This document shows positions 1-10,984 of a DNA stretch of 64,000 nucleotides, in pieces. Each line of letters opens with the position of its first letter. Positions within the stretch are counted from its first letter, which is position 1. The stretch spans positions 1,245,001-1,309,000 of the forward strand of contig CANTUR010000128.1 of assembly GCA_947683625.1 (NCBI GenBank). The letters run 5' to 3'. Position numbers and translations under genes: made by a program. A model generated the notes under the pieces. The model was not told where the DNA came from. It did not search any database and worked only from the letters and a program-made list of their open reading frames with translations. The DNA comes from Mallotus nudiflorus. Its lineage: Eukaryota; Streptophyta; Magnoliopsida; Malpighiales; Euphorbiaceae.

Positions 1-130
1 AGGTGGTGATAAAACCTTTGTTCTCCTTTACTCTATTTCTATGAAATTGTAAGAAGTCTCACACATACCCATTTTAAAAATTCAAAATATGCTTAGTCCG
101 ATTCTTAATATTTTTGAGGCCAAACATTTA
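1..130 (+). other. Start of the internal region of element A (primer-site and leader copy 1)
   Basis: This stretch matches 14861-14990 closely, with TGGTGATAAAACC at 4-16 and at 14864-14876. That position, directly after an LTR, is where a tRNA primer-binding site is expected. I could not assign the tRNA. Confidence 0.6.
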
Positions 131-240
131 TTTGGCAAGCCTAGTAGGACCCTGTATGCCTATGCAAATGAGATAATGGAAAGTCATTACCATGAGTAAA
201 TCTAATAAGAGGATAGCTTCAAACCATAAGACCGACGCAT

Positions 241-2680
241 CAAGTGGTCACGTTTAGGAGCATGGCAAAAATGAGGGAGGAGTATAACCGCACTCTGCCA
301 CCTAGGAGACAACCCATCCTTGGTAAGGAAGATGTAGATTTTCTCAGACATGAAGTATCTAGGGAGAACCACACACTCTTTAATGATCTCATTGTGCATA
401 TGTTAATGGTCCTGAGATCGATCCTTAAGAGGAATGAGTCTATCTAGATGCAATCCCAAAAGCAACTGGAGGAAATCAACATCAACATGCATCCTATGAC
501 ATCCATTCTCGAGGGTAAATAAAATGTGGAACTTCCTTAGTATGCCTTGAACACTAATAGACCTATTAGTCATAACTTATAGTATGGTAATATGCGTTTA
601 ATGAGAAGACTTGATGATAATAAAAGAAGTTATCAAGCTTGATTTGTCAACTATAACAATAATAATTATCAAGGTTGGGCGATGGGCCACAACCCTAATC
701 AGGCTGGCACTGTGTTCATATATAATGAACAAGGCTGAGTCGTTAAATTAACCTCAGGTCAAAATGTAGATCCGTATAGTAACCACGTACATTATAACAC
801 TAATGACTACAAGTATGAGTATCGGCCACCTGTGACTAATCAGAGTCTATTAAGAGAGACATTGGAAAAAATGGGAATAAATTTTAAACCCATTTCTAGG
901 TTGATGTATAATAAACCCTATCCTGATTGGATAGATAAATTGCATCCCTTTCCTAAGGGATACAAGGTACTTGAGTTTGTGCTATTTTCGGGTGAAGAAA
1001 GCATCAATCTTTAATTGAACATGTAGCCCGATTCATAATACAATGTGGAAAGGCATCGGCCAATGACTTTTGGAGGCTGAGACTCTTTGGTAATTCTTTG
1101 ACTAAATTACCTTTACATGGTACACACACTTGCCTTTTAATTCCATAATTACTTGGAAAGACAGAGGAAAAATTCCATATGGAATTTTATAAGACCAGAC
1201 CTGATATATCCTTGGCCGATTTAGCTAGAATTTCATAGCTACCAAGAATGTGCATGGAATAATATGTAATGCAATTTTATAAACTTAAAACTCAATGAAT
1301 ATCAATCATTAGTAAGGCCGAATGCTTCCCTATGGTTGTTAGGGGACTTAGTTATTCTAGGAGGGAACACTTTGAGGGTCACCATTTCAGAGACTTGTTT
1401 AAGCTAACCACTTAGGCTATAAGTTATGAAAGGTTGCTAAAAGAAAAAGATTAGAGAAGGTCTTCCTCCAAGGGGATATACTATCAGGACCCTCTAGATA
1501 TATAGGCCATTAATGAGGAATATGAAACTGATTCTGATGACAAGGCCATAAATGTGGTTGAATATATTGGAACTAAACCAAATGAATGTTAGGCTTTGAA
1601 AAGGCCATTTGTTATCAGAGATAAGAAGAAAATTCCCAAGGCAAATTAAATTTCCAAGGAATATTCTTTGATCTTACTAAGGTTGATGATATCTTTAATG
1701 TATTGATTAAGGATGACTAAATAAAAATAACTGATGGCCATATCATTCCTCCATTAGAGGATCGGGCTGGTAAAGAATATTGTAAATGGCATAATTCTTG
1801 AAGACATACTACTAATAACTATATGATTTTTAGGAATGTCATTTAGAAGGCCATAAATGATGGAAAAATCTTATTCCTAGAGAAGGGGAAAGCTTAGACG
1901 ATCATCATGCTATTCCCTATAATACCTTACAGCATGATTTTTCCCAAAGACATCAAGGTCCTTGGTATAGGAAAGGGTGAACCATGGACTCTCGATCAGC
2001 TTAGAATCAGGGTGGAGTTGAAACTCCTATAAGAAGGGGGAGAAAGCTCAAAGGTGAACATGGAAGTCACTCTTACCGAAGAAGAAGAAGTTACCTGCCC
2101 AACATGCCAACATTCCTTTAAATATACTCCTAAGAAGCACAGTAGGTCTCCAAGGAATATGAATCAAGACTAAAAGAATTCCCCTTATTGATCAAGAAAT
2201 AAAACTATGACATCTCCAACTAGCAGTAGAAGATGATCTTACTCACCTAAGAGGTCGAGACTAAGAAATGAACATCACATGATTGCCCTTAGAGGGCAAT
2301 ATCATTCACCTAATCGATCAAATGCCAAGACATTCAAACTAAAGGCAACTGGAGACTAATAAAGACACAAGCCTAAGAATGATGACTTTCAGAGGATATG
2401 GTGTCTTGATAAAGATAAAATGATTAATATGACCAAGACTCAGAAAAGAAGAATGTAGAGGCTTTGTCAGTTAGCTCAATAGTTTTATTAACCTTTGGCC
2501 TCAAGAAGACAGCCCCTAGCAAATAAGGAAAGAGATACTCATAAGCCTTTGAGGGTTGAGAAGGATAAAACTCCCAAAGAAAAGGGGCATGAGAAGAGAA
2601 TTGCTGATGACATGAATTGCACTATGAAGAAGATGTATGGTGACTAAATATATCCCTATAAAAGGCCTCACTATAATTTC
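241..2680 (+). pseudogene. Gag remnant of element A
   Basis: Short open pieces in changing frames resemble Tat-type Gag. A segment at about 915-1010 reads like the PFPKGYKV-x-EFVLFSGE start of the retrotransposon gag domain. Downstream pieces keep an EHVARFI-x-QCGKA-like run (about 1015-1060) and an LADLARIS-like run (about 1210-1240). Near 2430-2460 a TKTQKRRMQRL-like run resembles the basic region before the protease in Tat polyproteins. Many stops are present, often TAG or TAA where CAG or CAA would fit. I saw no clear CCHC zinc knuckle. The real boundaries are uncertain because of decay. Confidence 0.65.
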
Positions 2681-2800
2681 AACCTACACAAGTAGGATAA
2701 GGACAAACAGAAGGTGCAATGGTACTGGTCTATAAAAAGGGCAAAATTAAGGATGGTCCACTGCCTCCACCATCGCCAAAAGGAGAAGTCTCGGGCTTTG

Positions 2801-4092
2801 TGTTGAGTGGTTTCCATAAGTGTACAACTTGTTACAAGTAATATATGATGAGTGAGTATCGTTCCCACAGGGAAATGAGAAATTCTAGCACTAAGTGTGA
2901 TCTTGCCTCTTACTAGCTAATAGAATGAATGATTTTAAACTGGAAGATTAATTTAATAAATAAACAAAATGCTAATGTAAAAAGATTATATCTAAAGAAA
3001 TTTAGGATTTAAAATCTAGAACTTGGATTTATTCACCAGGAACTTACTTGAATTACAAGATTTTGTTAATTCAGTTAATAAATCTCAGTCAAGGGTGGGT
3101 TGTTCATAAATTCCTAAGGCTTCTTTCACAGTCACTCAGGCATACCTAAAGCAAACACAACCTATTCTCATGGTCTAATGAATTACTCAGGTTTATCAAG
3201 TTCCTTAATAGTCTATTAATCCCCTAAGGTCTTGTCTACTTTCGTGATCAAGGGTCTCTAGAATCACAGGTTTTATGAGTTAACAAATCACGCAACTTTC
3301 ATTGTCATAAATTTATCCATAGGCATGCATTTAATCGGGCCTAAATTAAATAAGATTAATGAAGCAAAACCTGAGAAATTGACCGATGATAATTAACTAC
3401 AATAAAATAATATCCAGACAAGCAGTAATCCTGGCTACATGAATCCAAACTTTAAAAGAGTTTAGTTACACATAATGTAAATTATTAAAGATAGGAATAA
3501 ATGAATATAGAAGAAGAAAAATTCTAGAGAAAATAGTCTCTGTTTCTTTAATCCTTTTCTCCATCTCTTTGTCTCTGTCTCTCTCTGTTTTACTCTATCT
3601 GCTATATTTTCTGCCCTCTTCCCTCCTTCCTTGCTACCCCCATTTAAGATGCTCTTATATCCTCAGAAATAGGGTTGCATGTGATGCATGCGTCTAAGTG
3701 GAAATTCCTTTAATGTACAAGCATAGCTGGACTTGAACGATTGTGCATACTTATAGGGAAAGAATGACACGACCGTACATTCTTCAAGCCTGAGTTTTGC
3801 ACGCCCATTTTCTATTCTTTGACTTTTCTTCATGCATTTAATTTCTACAGACAAAATAGAAACTCAGTGAGAAGAATACAAAAATTAGACAAAAAACATA
3901 AAACTCCTAATTTATTTAATTAACGCATGATTATATTTATATTTTATTTAAATGTCCTAATATTTTCTAAATGCTAAATTTATTAATTATTATATGGAAA
4001 ATTATGCAACTAAAATGAAATGTTATTAAATTAAAAAGAGACTAAAAAGTGTAATTTTTAATAGTAAAATGCAATTTTCAGTTTGCTATCAA
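2801..4092 (-). mobile_element. Athila-like solo LTR inserted between gag and protease of element A
   Basis: This 1.3 kb block has no retroviral coding and separates gag from protease. In minus orientation it starts like TTGATAGCAAAC and ends like ACTTATGGAAACCACTCAACA-type sequence. It contains a short 'cccacaggga' signature near 2864 and a GCACG/CGTGC-rich part (3690-3815), both also typical of the LTRs at 57695 and 61395. TGTTG occurs at 2801-2805 and 4093-4097 and may be the 5-bp target duplication, but in that register the ends are not TG..CA. Joining across it puts the downstream protease leader (VVTLPNDF) next to element-A sequence. Exact ends are therefore uncertain by a few bases. 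Confidence 0.6.
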
Positions 4093-4720
4093 TGTTGTAA
4101 CTCTACCAAATGACTTTAAACTAAAGCTTGGCTAAAGATCCACTCTAGATGGGGATGTTATTACCCTTGATGATTAGGAGCTAGATGATAGATGGGGGCA
4201 TCTTTAACTATCCCACAACTTGACATCCTGATAACCAAGCATATTCGGCCATTGTATATTAAGGTTGATTTCAATGGAGTGAAAATTAAGAAATTTTTAG
4301 TGGATAATGGAATTGGAGTCATCATTCTACTGTTGCGGACGCTGAAGAAAATTGGTCTACAAGTCAAGGACCTTTAGAAAACTGATGCTGTGATGACCGA
4401 TTTTGTAGGATATGATCGAGCTCTATAAGGGTTCATTGTACTGAATGTCAAAGTTGGTAGACATGAATCATAAGGGGGATTCTTCATTATAGATGTAAAG
4501 ACCAACTATAATGTTCTCTTAGGCAGGGATTGGATAAACTCCCATGCTCATGTCCATTCTTCTCTATATTAGATATTGTTCATTTAGAGGCTAGAAGGGG
4601 ATATAACGATCATCTATGGGGATCCTAACCCATTTGGAGAAAAGGCCTTTTATATAGAGGCCATGATGTACTTGCCTCATTTTATTAGGTTTAAGAAAGG
4701 CTTTAAGTCAAATATTTCAA
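4093..4720 (+). pseudogene. Aspartic protease (retropepsin) remnant of element A
   Basis: The open stretch from 4192 contains PLYIKVDFNG and then KKFLVDNGIGV. This matches the Tat protease pattern in which a D-N-G-x loop holds the catalytic aspartate of one half-site; the usual small residue after G is replaced by I. The downstream piece at about 4505-4570 reads NYNVLLGRDWI, the conserved second landmark. Frames are broken by TAG stops near 4375, 4426 and 4570. The enzyme would cut the Gag-Pol polyprotein; this copy cannot. Confidence 0.7.
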
Positions 4721-4999
4721 TGGATCGACCTGTAGTAATTGTAGTTTAGGAAGGTGGCCAATCAATTATCACCAATGAAAATGATGATGTTGCAACCCTT
4801 TTCAGTTAATAAGCAGGTCTAATCGGCCAAGTGCATCTTCAAAGAAGAAGAGCAAGACCTTATTGGCCAATTGAAAGTTAGTGATATGTACATCCCCACC
4901 AGCAAGTTAAGGAATAATCCGATTCAAAACCCAGATATTTTAAAAGAAATTAACTTGGGGACTAAGGTTGATAAATGACCAATATACATTAGCTCAAAG

Positions 5000-5960
5000 C
5001 TGAACCTCAAGTTTGAAGCAAGTTTGGTGGAGTTATTATAGAAGTATAATGATTATCTTGCTTGGACATACGAGGAGATGCCAGGCCCAAACTGACAACC
5101 AGTGGAACATGAGTTGCTTATTAAGCTTGGTTATTGGCCTCGTATCCAACCTCTGAGAAGAATGTCAAGGGATATAGAAAAGTTGGTGGCCAATGAAATC
5201 AAGAGACTTACTGAGGTAGGATTCATTATAAAAGCATAGTACACCCAATGACTGTCAATTATAGTCACTATAGTAAAGAAGAATGGCAAGATTAGGGTAT
5301 GAAACAACTTTAGGAATTTGAATCTTGTGACTCTTAAGGATGAGTATCCTATGCTAATGGTCGACATGCTTATTGATGCTGCATCAGGCCATTACATCCT
5401 CAGCCTTATGAATGGTCTCTTAGGCTATAATCAGATAAAAATTAAGGAGACCAATGTGAGAAAAATTGCCTTTAGGTGCCATGGTGCTTTTGGGAGTTAC
5501 GAGTGGATTGTGCCATTTGACATTAAAAAAACAAGGGCAATATATCAGCAGGCCATGCATGAGATTTTCAACTCACCGATTGGAGATTTTATAAAAGTTT
5601 ATATAGACGATGTAATTGCAAGTTAAAGTATAATCAACAACATCTCGACCATTTAACCTAGACATTCAAATGAATGAGGCTCCATCGACTAAAAATGAAC
5701 CCTCTCAAGTATGCATTTACTATTTCAGCAGCCCATTTTTTTGGGATTCTTGGTGCACTAGAGGGGGGGGGGTGGTGGTGGAAGTAAACGCCAACAAGAC
5801 CAAGAAAATCATTTAAGTTGCACCTTCTAAGTCCAAAAAAAATTATAAAAGTTAATTGGCTAGATCAACTATCTCAGAAGGTTCATATCTTATACAGTGG
5901 GCCAACTAAGAATTTGGCCACCCTTTCTAAAACTCAAAGGCAAGGAAGATTTTGTATGGA
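5000..5960 (+). pseudogene. Reverse transcriptase remnant of element A
   Basis: The core is readable from AWTYEEMPG (about 5062) through an open 102-residue piece at 5318-5626 ending with YIDDVIAS. YIDD is the polymerase catalytic motif, here still carrying both aspartates. LLGYNQIKI and a YEWIVPFDIK segment match the palm region, with the usual MPFGLKNA replaced. Upstream, IIVTIVKKNGKIRV corresponds to the VxVxKKxGKWR motif. Stops lie before and after the open piece. A run of nine guanines near 5764-5772 and loss of frame mark the connection domain. Confidence 0.8.
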
Positions 5961-6009
5961 CAACTGAACACTAACATTCATTTGTTTAGATCAAGACATC
6001 CTAACGCAT

Positions 6010-6370
6010 CCTCCAGTCATGGTGGTACCAAGGCCAAATACTCCTTTAATACTGTATATTTTATCCTCAAAATTGTTAATGGGAAGTCTACTTGCCCAGG
6101 AGAAAAGTGGATTTGAGAGAGCTATTTATTACCTCAGTTGGGCATTGATAGAGGTAGAGATAAAATACTCCTTTATTAAGAGACTCGAGCTTTATTTGTA
6201 CTTCACATGCTGTAAGCTCATGTATCATTTGCTCTCCTTTATGGTGTGGGTGATTAGTCAAACCGACGTTATTAAATACATCTTGTCAAGGCTTTTCCTT
6301 AGAAATCAACTTGGTAAATGGGTAGTAGCTCTTTCAAAATTCACACTACAATATGTGCCCTAGAAAGCTA
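6010..6370 (+). pseudogene. RNase H (first, retroviral type) remnant of element A
   Basis: An open 114-residue stretch begins with PNTPLILYILSS and continues with LLAQEKSGFERAIYYLS and EIKYSFIKRLELYL. It ends with GKWVVALSKFTLQYVP. This is the usual order of the RNase H domain fused behind Ty3/gypsy RT, whose job is to degrade the RNA template. Catalytic residues are poorly kept. It follows RT and precedes the second RNase H. Confidence 0.75.
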
Positions 6371-6439
6371 TCAAAAGGCAAGTACTAACTGATTTCTTAG
6401 TCGATTATCCTTCCTTGGAAATATCAATCGATCTTTATA

Positions 6440-6860
6440 AAACTAAGGTATGAAGGTATGGTTTAATAGATTAAGAGCATCATTGGGCTCAGGGGTAGTA
6501 GTTGTCGTCGAATCACCTTTTAGCATCAAGAACTATCATTACTAGTTAATTTCCTATGCATGAATAATTAGACTAAATATGAAGCCCTACTAATTGTGCT
6601 TGACATTCTTGCAGAACTTGGAGTCCTTGATGTTGATATTTTTGGCAATTCAATGTTGGTGGTCAAGCAAGTTTCAAGGGAATACAAGTGTGAATCAGCT
6701 ATATTGGGGGCATACTGTAATAAAGTCTAGCACATGACGAAAGGATTTGCAAAAGCTGATCTTTAGTATTTAGAAAGTGAGGCTAATGATAAAGCAAATG
6801 ATCTAGCCCAATCAGGTTCTGGGTACAAAGAGAGAATATAGTCTATACCAACACTGATTC
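6440..6860 (+). pseudogene. Second (archaeal-type) RNase H remnant of element A
   Basis: The reading frame keeps TKYEALLIV at about 6572, then LGVLDVDIFGNSMLVVKQV at about 6617-6675. It ends with EANDKANDLAQSGS. The xxYEAL / GDSxLVVxQ / ADxLA order is that of the additional RNase H typical of the Tat lineage. The motif here is GNS instead of GDS, so a catalytic aspartate is replaced by asparagine. This second domain is the main reason for the Tat assignment. Confidence 0.7.
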
Positions 6861-6989
6861 GACTTGATTTATCTTTATTAGTAAAGTTTAACGATCTTTG
6901 TTTTTAGGTTGCTACCATTGATCTTGAGGCCAATTGGAGGGTGGAAATCAAAGAATATCTAGACAACCCATTGCCATAAGCCATATGAT

Positions 6990-8160
6990 GAATCAGAGTC
7001 TTAGCAATAAAAATGCTGCTAGTAGATGTAGAATTATACAAAAGATTAGTCTTAGGACAACTACTAAGATGCATTAGCCTTAAAAAAGTAATGCTAGTCA
7101 TGGCTGAGGCTTATAAAGGAATTGTAAGGGCCCATCAAGGGGGAAAGAAGATGAAGTGGGTAATATGGCAATATGGGTATTTTTGGCAAAGACTATGCCC
7201 AAAGATGTGAAGCCTATTAGAAGTATAAATAGATCCAGCACGTTCTAGTAGAAGAGCTACATTCCATCATCAAACCTTAACCATTCAGGGGATGGGTGAT
7301 GGACATCATCGAGAAAGTTTATCCCTCATTGTCTAAAGGATATAGTTTCATATTGGTTGCTATAGATTACTTTACAAAATGGGTAGAGGCTACTACTTTA
7401 TATACCATTAATCAGCAATCAGTTATGGACTTCATTACTAGGCAAATCATACATCGATTTGGGATTCCAGAGTCTATTACCATGGACCAGGGCATAATGT
7501 TTACAAAAGAGGAAATATAGGCTTTTATAAAAAATTACAATATCAAGCTCTTCCATTCGTCTTCGTACTATACCTTGGCAAACAGATAGGCTGAGTCTAC
7601 TAATAAGTTGGTAAAGATGGTGATCCAAAAGTCCATTAAGGAGAATCTAAAATATCATGAAAATTTGTCCAAAGTACTTTAGGTCTTAAGGAATAAAAAA
7701 CAATTGGCAATAGGTACTTCCCTTTTTAAGCTATTATATGGACACAAGGCCATATTATGAATGGAGCTTACGGTTACCTCGCTAAGAAGATAGGTATATT
7801 TAAAAATTTTAGCCACATATTACATCAAGGGCATGTTATAATAGCTTGATTTATTGGATGAAGAATGACTCTTGGCCTATGATCGAATTTCTATATAAAA
7901 GAGAAAAGTCAAATAAGCATATAACAAGAAAGTAAGGTTCAAATATTTTAAAAAGGGAGACTTAGTCTAAAAACTTATGTTACATATTAGATTTAAAGAC
8001 TGATCCCTTGGGAAATGGAGTCCAAACTGGAAAGGTCCCTTCACAATAGCCCAAGTACTAAAAGGTAGTGCTTATCTCCTGCTAACAAGGATGGTTCCCC
8101 TTATGCTAGACCGATCAATGAAAAGTATTTGAAAGCGTATTTTCCATCTATGTGGGATGG
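6990..8160 (+). pseudogene. Integrase remnant of element A
   Basis: Three parts are visible. A zinc-finger region at 7013-7210 has AHQGGKKMKW and QYGYFWQ. A catalytic core at 7296-7520 has MMDIIEK, then ILVAIDYFTKWVEA and ITMDQGIMF, the position of the second aspartate; a later AESTNKLVK run gives the glutamate region. A C-terminal part near 8010-8060 reads WSPNWKGPFTIAQVL. Stops occur between and inside the parts. The enzyme would join element ends to target DNA. Confidence 0.8.
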
Positions 8161-8786
8161 TATAAATCAGTCAACGTTTGATAAAGTTAATCCAAAGTAA
8201 TAAATACATTAATTAAGGCCGATCTTTGTTGCTAGGACAATATTTGTATTCTAGGTTGATTACTTTCAGGCCTAACATTGCTATGTATTACTCTAGGATG
8301 ATAAATATATTTCAGGCCAAATTACTATGGACACTTATTTTTACAGAACAGGCCAATTTACTATATCGAGCCCATTTACGATCAATAATAAACATATCAT
8401 TTTTCACATTAATGAGGTTATCCATGGAGGGTTTTATAAGGCTGATAAATTATTAAGGTCGATCACACCTAACGACTTATGCAACTTGTTCTCTTTATGA
8501 TGGTTGTTTGTCAGTAAAAACACAAAGCATGCAAGCAAGGAGATGAAAATAGAGCTTGTTAGATTTAAATAAGCCATCCCATAGGCCAATATATATAAAA
8601 TATTCAAAAGAAAAGTGGCCATCAGGGTCATACAAGCATTCAAAAATGTTCATAATTGCTCACATCCTAATCATTTAAAATTGTTTAAAAGGTTGGCAAA
8701 ATTTGGTCAAAGTTTTTATTGAATTTTCCTTGTCAAGTAAGGCCAATGCTTTTTTCCCTTAAAGCTTTTCAATTTGAAGGCATAAG
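8161..8786 (+). other. 3' non-coding part of element A before the solo LTR
   Basis: No gene is supported. Between about 8265 and 8380 a degenerate unit containing 'caggccaa' plus 'actat' repeats about three times at 55-60 bp spacing. This fits the repeat-prone region between integrase and 3' LTR in Tat elements. Confidence 0.45.
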
Positions 8787-9189
8787 TGTAGACGGCGGGG
8801 TTTAGCGCGTGTCCAAGATTTTAGCAACCGCGTCACTGTTTGAGCTCAAGGCTCTAGAGAACACACTAACCATTGTCACAAAGACATGGCGTGGAGATGA
8901 GGAGTCGCCACCCAGGGTAATAACTGCGACATATCAAAAAGGTGGTACTCGATTCCCTAAAAGAAAGCTAGCACCACAACTAGGAAATTCTGGCTACGGA
9001 ATACCAACTTCTTTCAGTCTTGTGTTCATTTAGAATTACTTTATGAATTACTAAATTATCCTCTATTTACATGCAATTTCATATAAACTCAAAATAATAA
9101 ACTCCAAGGCAAACTAGTCATGAAATATACAAGTAAATAATGCATTCAATTACATAACACCTAAGTTAGTCTAATCTACATGGATTTTA

Positions 9190-9560
9190 ATTAAATAAGT
9201 TAAATCTACATGTTTTAATGTATAAGTGAACCTAAAGACCTAATTCTTTTTAATTTTAATTAAATGAACCTACGTCTATTAATTTTAATAAAAAAATGGG
9301 TCTAATTCTACATATTATGAAGGCATTTAAATTAGTGGGTTTAATTCTACACTTTTTAATTAAATAATGATCTTAAATCTACAAATTATGAAAAAGGCTT
9401 AAATTAAGTGAGCTAAGTCTAAATTAATTAAATTAAATTAAGTGGGTCTATGTCTAATTAACTAAATGGGCCTAAAGGATATTTCTAACCTAAAATCTAA
9501 TTAATTATGGACCTAAAAATATATTTTAATTAATTCAACCTAATTAATTATTAAGTGATA
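9190..9560 (-). repeat. Degenerate short-unit repeat inside the solo LTR
   Basis: Variants of a unit with 'taaattaagtgggtctaaa' recur every 50-70 bp. On the other strand they read like 'gacttaggccca' units. Equivalent repeats lie in the element-B LTRs at about 21600-22060 and 34330-34660. Confidence 0.6.
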
Positions 9561-10599
9561 TGGGCTAAAAGAATTATCTAAACTTAAATAAATAAATCAA
9601 GGCCTAAAGTGGGCTTAAGGCCCAAAAATAATAAATAAACCAAAAAACAAATAATAACATAAAAACAATTAAATAAGATCAAATAAATAACTAAATTAAT
9701 CCTTACTAAAATCCTAATTTTTATTAACATGCAACCTAAATTAATCTACTTCCCCATTGATTTTAAATGATTACCAAATTGAAACCTAATTTTACTAACC
9801 AATTTAATAAAAAATCATGCAACCACACACATAATTTTATTATTATTCTCACTATTGGGGCTATTACATTAATTCATAAAATAATTAATAAAAAAAAAAA
9901 ATAGAGACAATAAAAATAAAAAATAAAACCCTAGAAACTAAGTCTCTATGGGGCTTTATCCATAATCTTCTGTGGATTTCCAATGAAATTCATCTCCCTC
10001 ATATGATCACCATATGTTTTCCTTCATAATCATCAAAAAATAAAATAATAATTAATGAATAAATTATGATAAAATAAAAAATAAAAAATAAAAAATAAAT
10101 AAACAAACAAATAAATAAATAAAAAAAGAAGAAGAATATGGTATGCTTATGGATGATCAGAGTGCTCCTCAGATTTGTGATTCACCATTCTCGATAAGTC
10201 TTCGAATCTTTTCTTCAAAAAAATCCTTCACGAGTTGTGAATTAGTTGATGAATCAAAAGTAATTTTTGATTAAGAAAAATAAAAGAAAAATAAAAAAAA
10301 ACAATTTTCTTCCTCTCCTCTCCTCTTTTCTAATCCTTTTTCTCTCTTCCTACACTTTTTCTGTTCTGTGCCTCCTCCCCCTTTTTCTACGCCTCCTCCC
10401 CTTCTTTTATAGTAGAACCAGGAGGCCTAACCCCAATCCTAATGTAATTCTAATTCCCAAAGTGTATTTAGGAATTTTAAACTAATTAGGAATAAATTAA
10501 TTAGGAAGTTTAAACCAATTTAGATTGAATTAATTATGAAGTTTAAACCAATTAAAACACTAAATTGGAAGCAATTTAGAAATAGGAAAATGGAAGAAT

Positions 10600-10770
10600 T
10601 CAATTCCAACCGGGATTGTGTAATTCCGACCGAGATTGTGTAATTCTGATCGAAATTATACAATCTTGATCGGAATTATTGTAATTCCGATCGAGATTAC
10701 ATAATTCCGATCGGAATTATGTAATTACAATCGGAATTACATAATTTCGGTCAGAATTATGGAATTCTGA
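10600..10770. repeat. Palindromic minisatellite in the LTR, unit about 21 bp
   Basis: Units of the type 'taattccgatcgagattaca' alternate in both directions. A perfect 30-bp palindrome occupies 10696-10725 with core ATAATTCCGATCGGAATTAT at 10701-10720. It lies about 200-370 bp inside the LTR start. Confidence 0.85.
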
Positions 10771-10984
10771 CGCACTTTTTTTTAACATTTAATTATAAAA
10801 AGGCCCCTGGAAAATTTAAATTTTACAATTAGGTCCTAAAAAGAACTTTGGGATTAAATCCTTCCTTTAAAAGCTCTTAGAATTTTTTAAGGATTAAGTT
10901 TCGAAGACATTTTCATCACTGGAGTCCTTTGCTACATCCATAACATATCATCCCGAAATTGGGTGTCTACAATAAGTTTTTCCT

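Larger units (their letters stand above)
8787..10971 (-). mobile_element. Solo LTR of Tat family B with perfect 5-bp target duplication
   Basis: On + it runs from TGTAGACGGCGGGG to GGGTGTCTACA, so on minus it begins TGTAGACACCC and ends GTCTACA. ATAAG flanks it on both sides (8782-8786 and 10972-10976), an exact target duplication. Its minus-strand start and end match the LTRs of element B at 20125 and 33136, including a 'ctaaaccctgcc'-like end. No internal region is present, so it is a solo LTR left by LTR-LTR recombination. It lies in element A just past the 3' end of that element's antisense gene. Confidence 0.92.
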
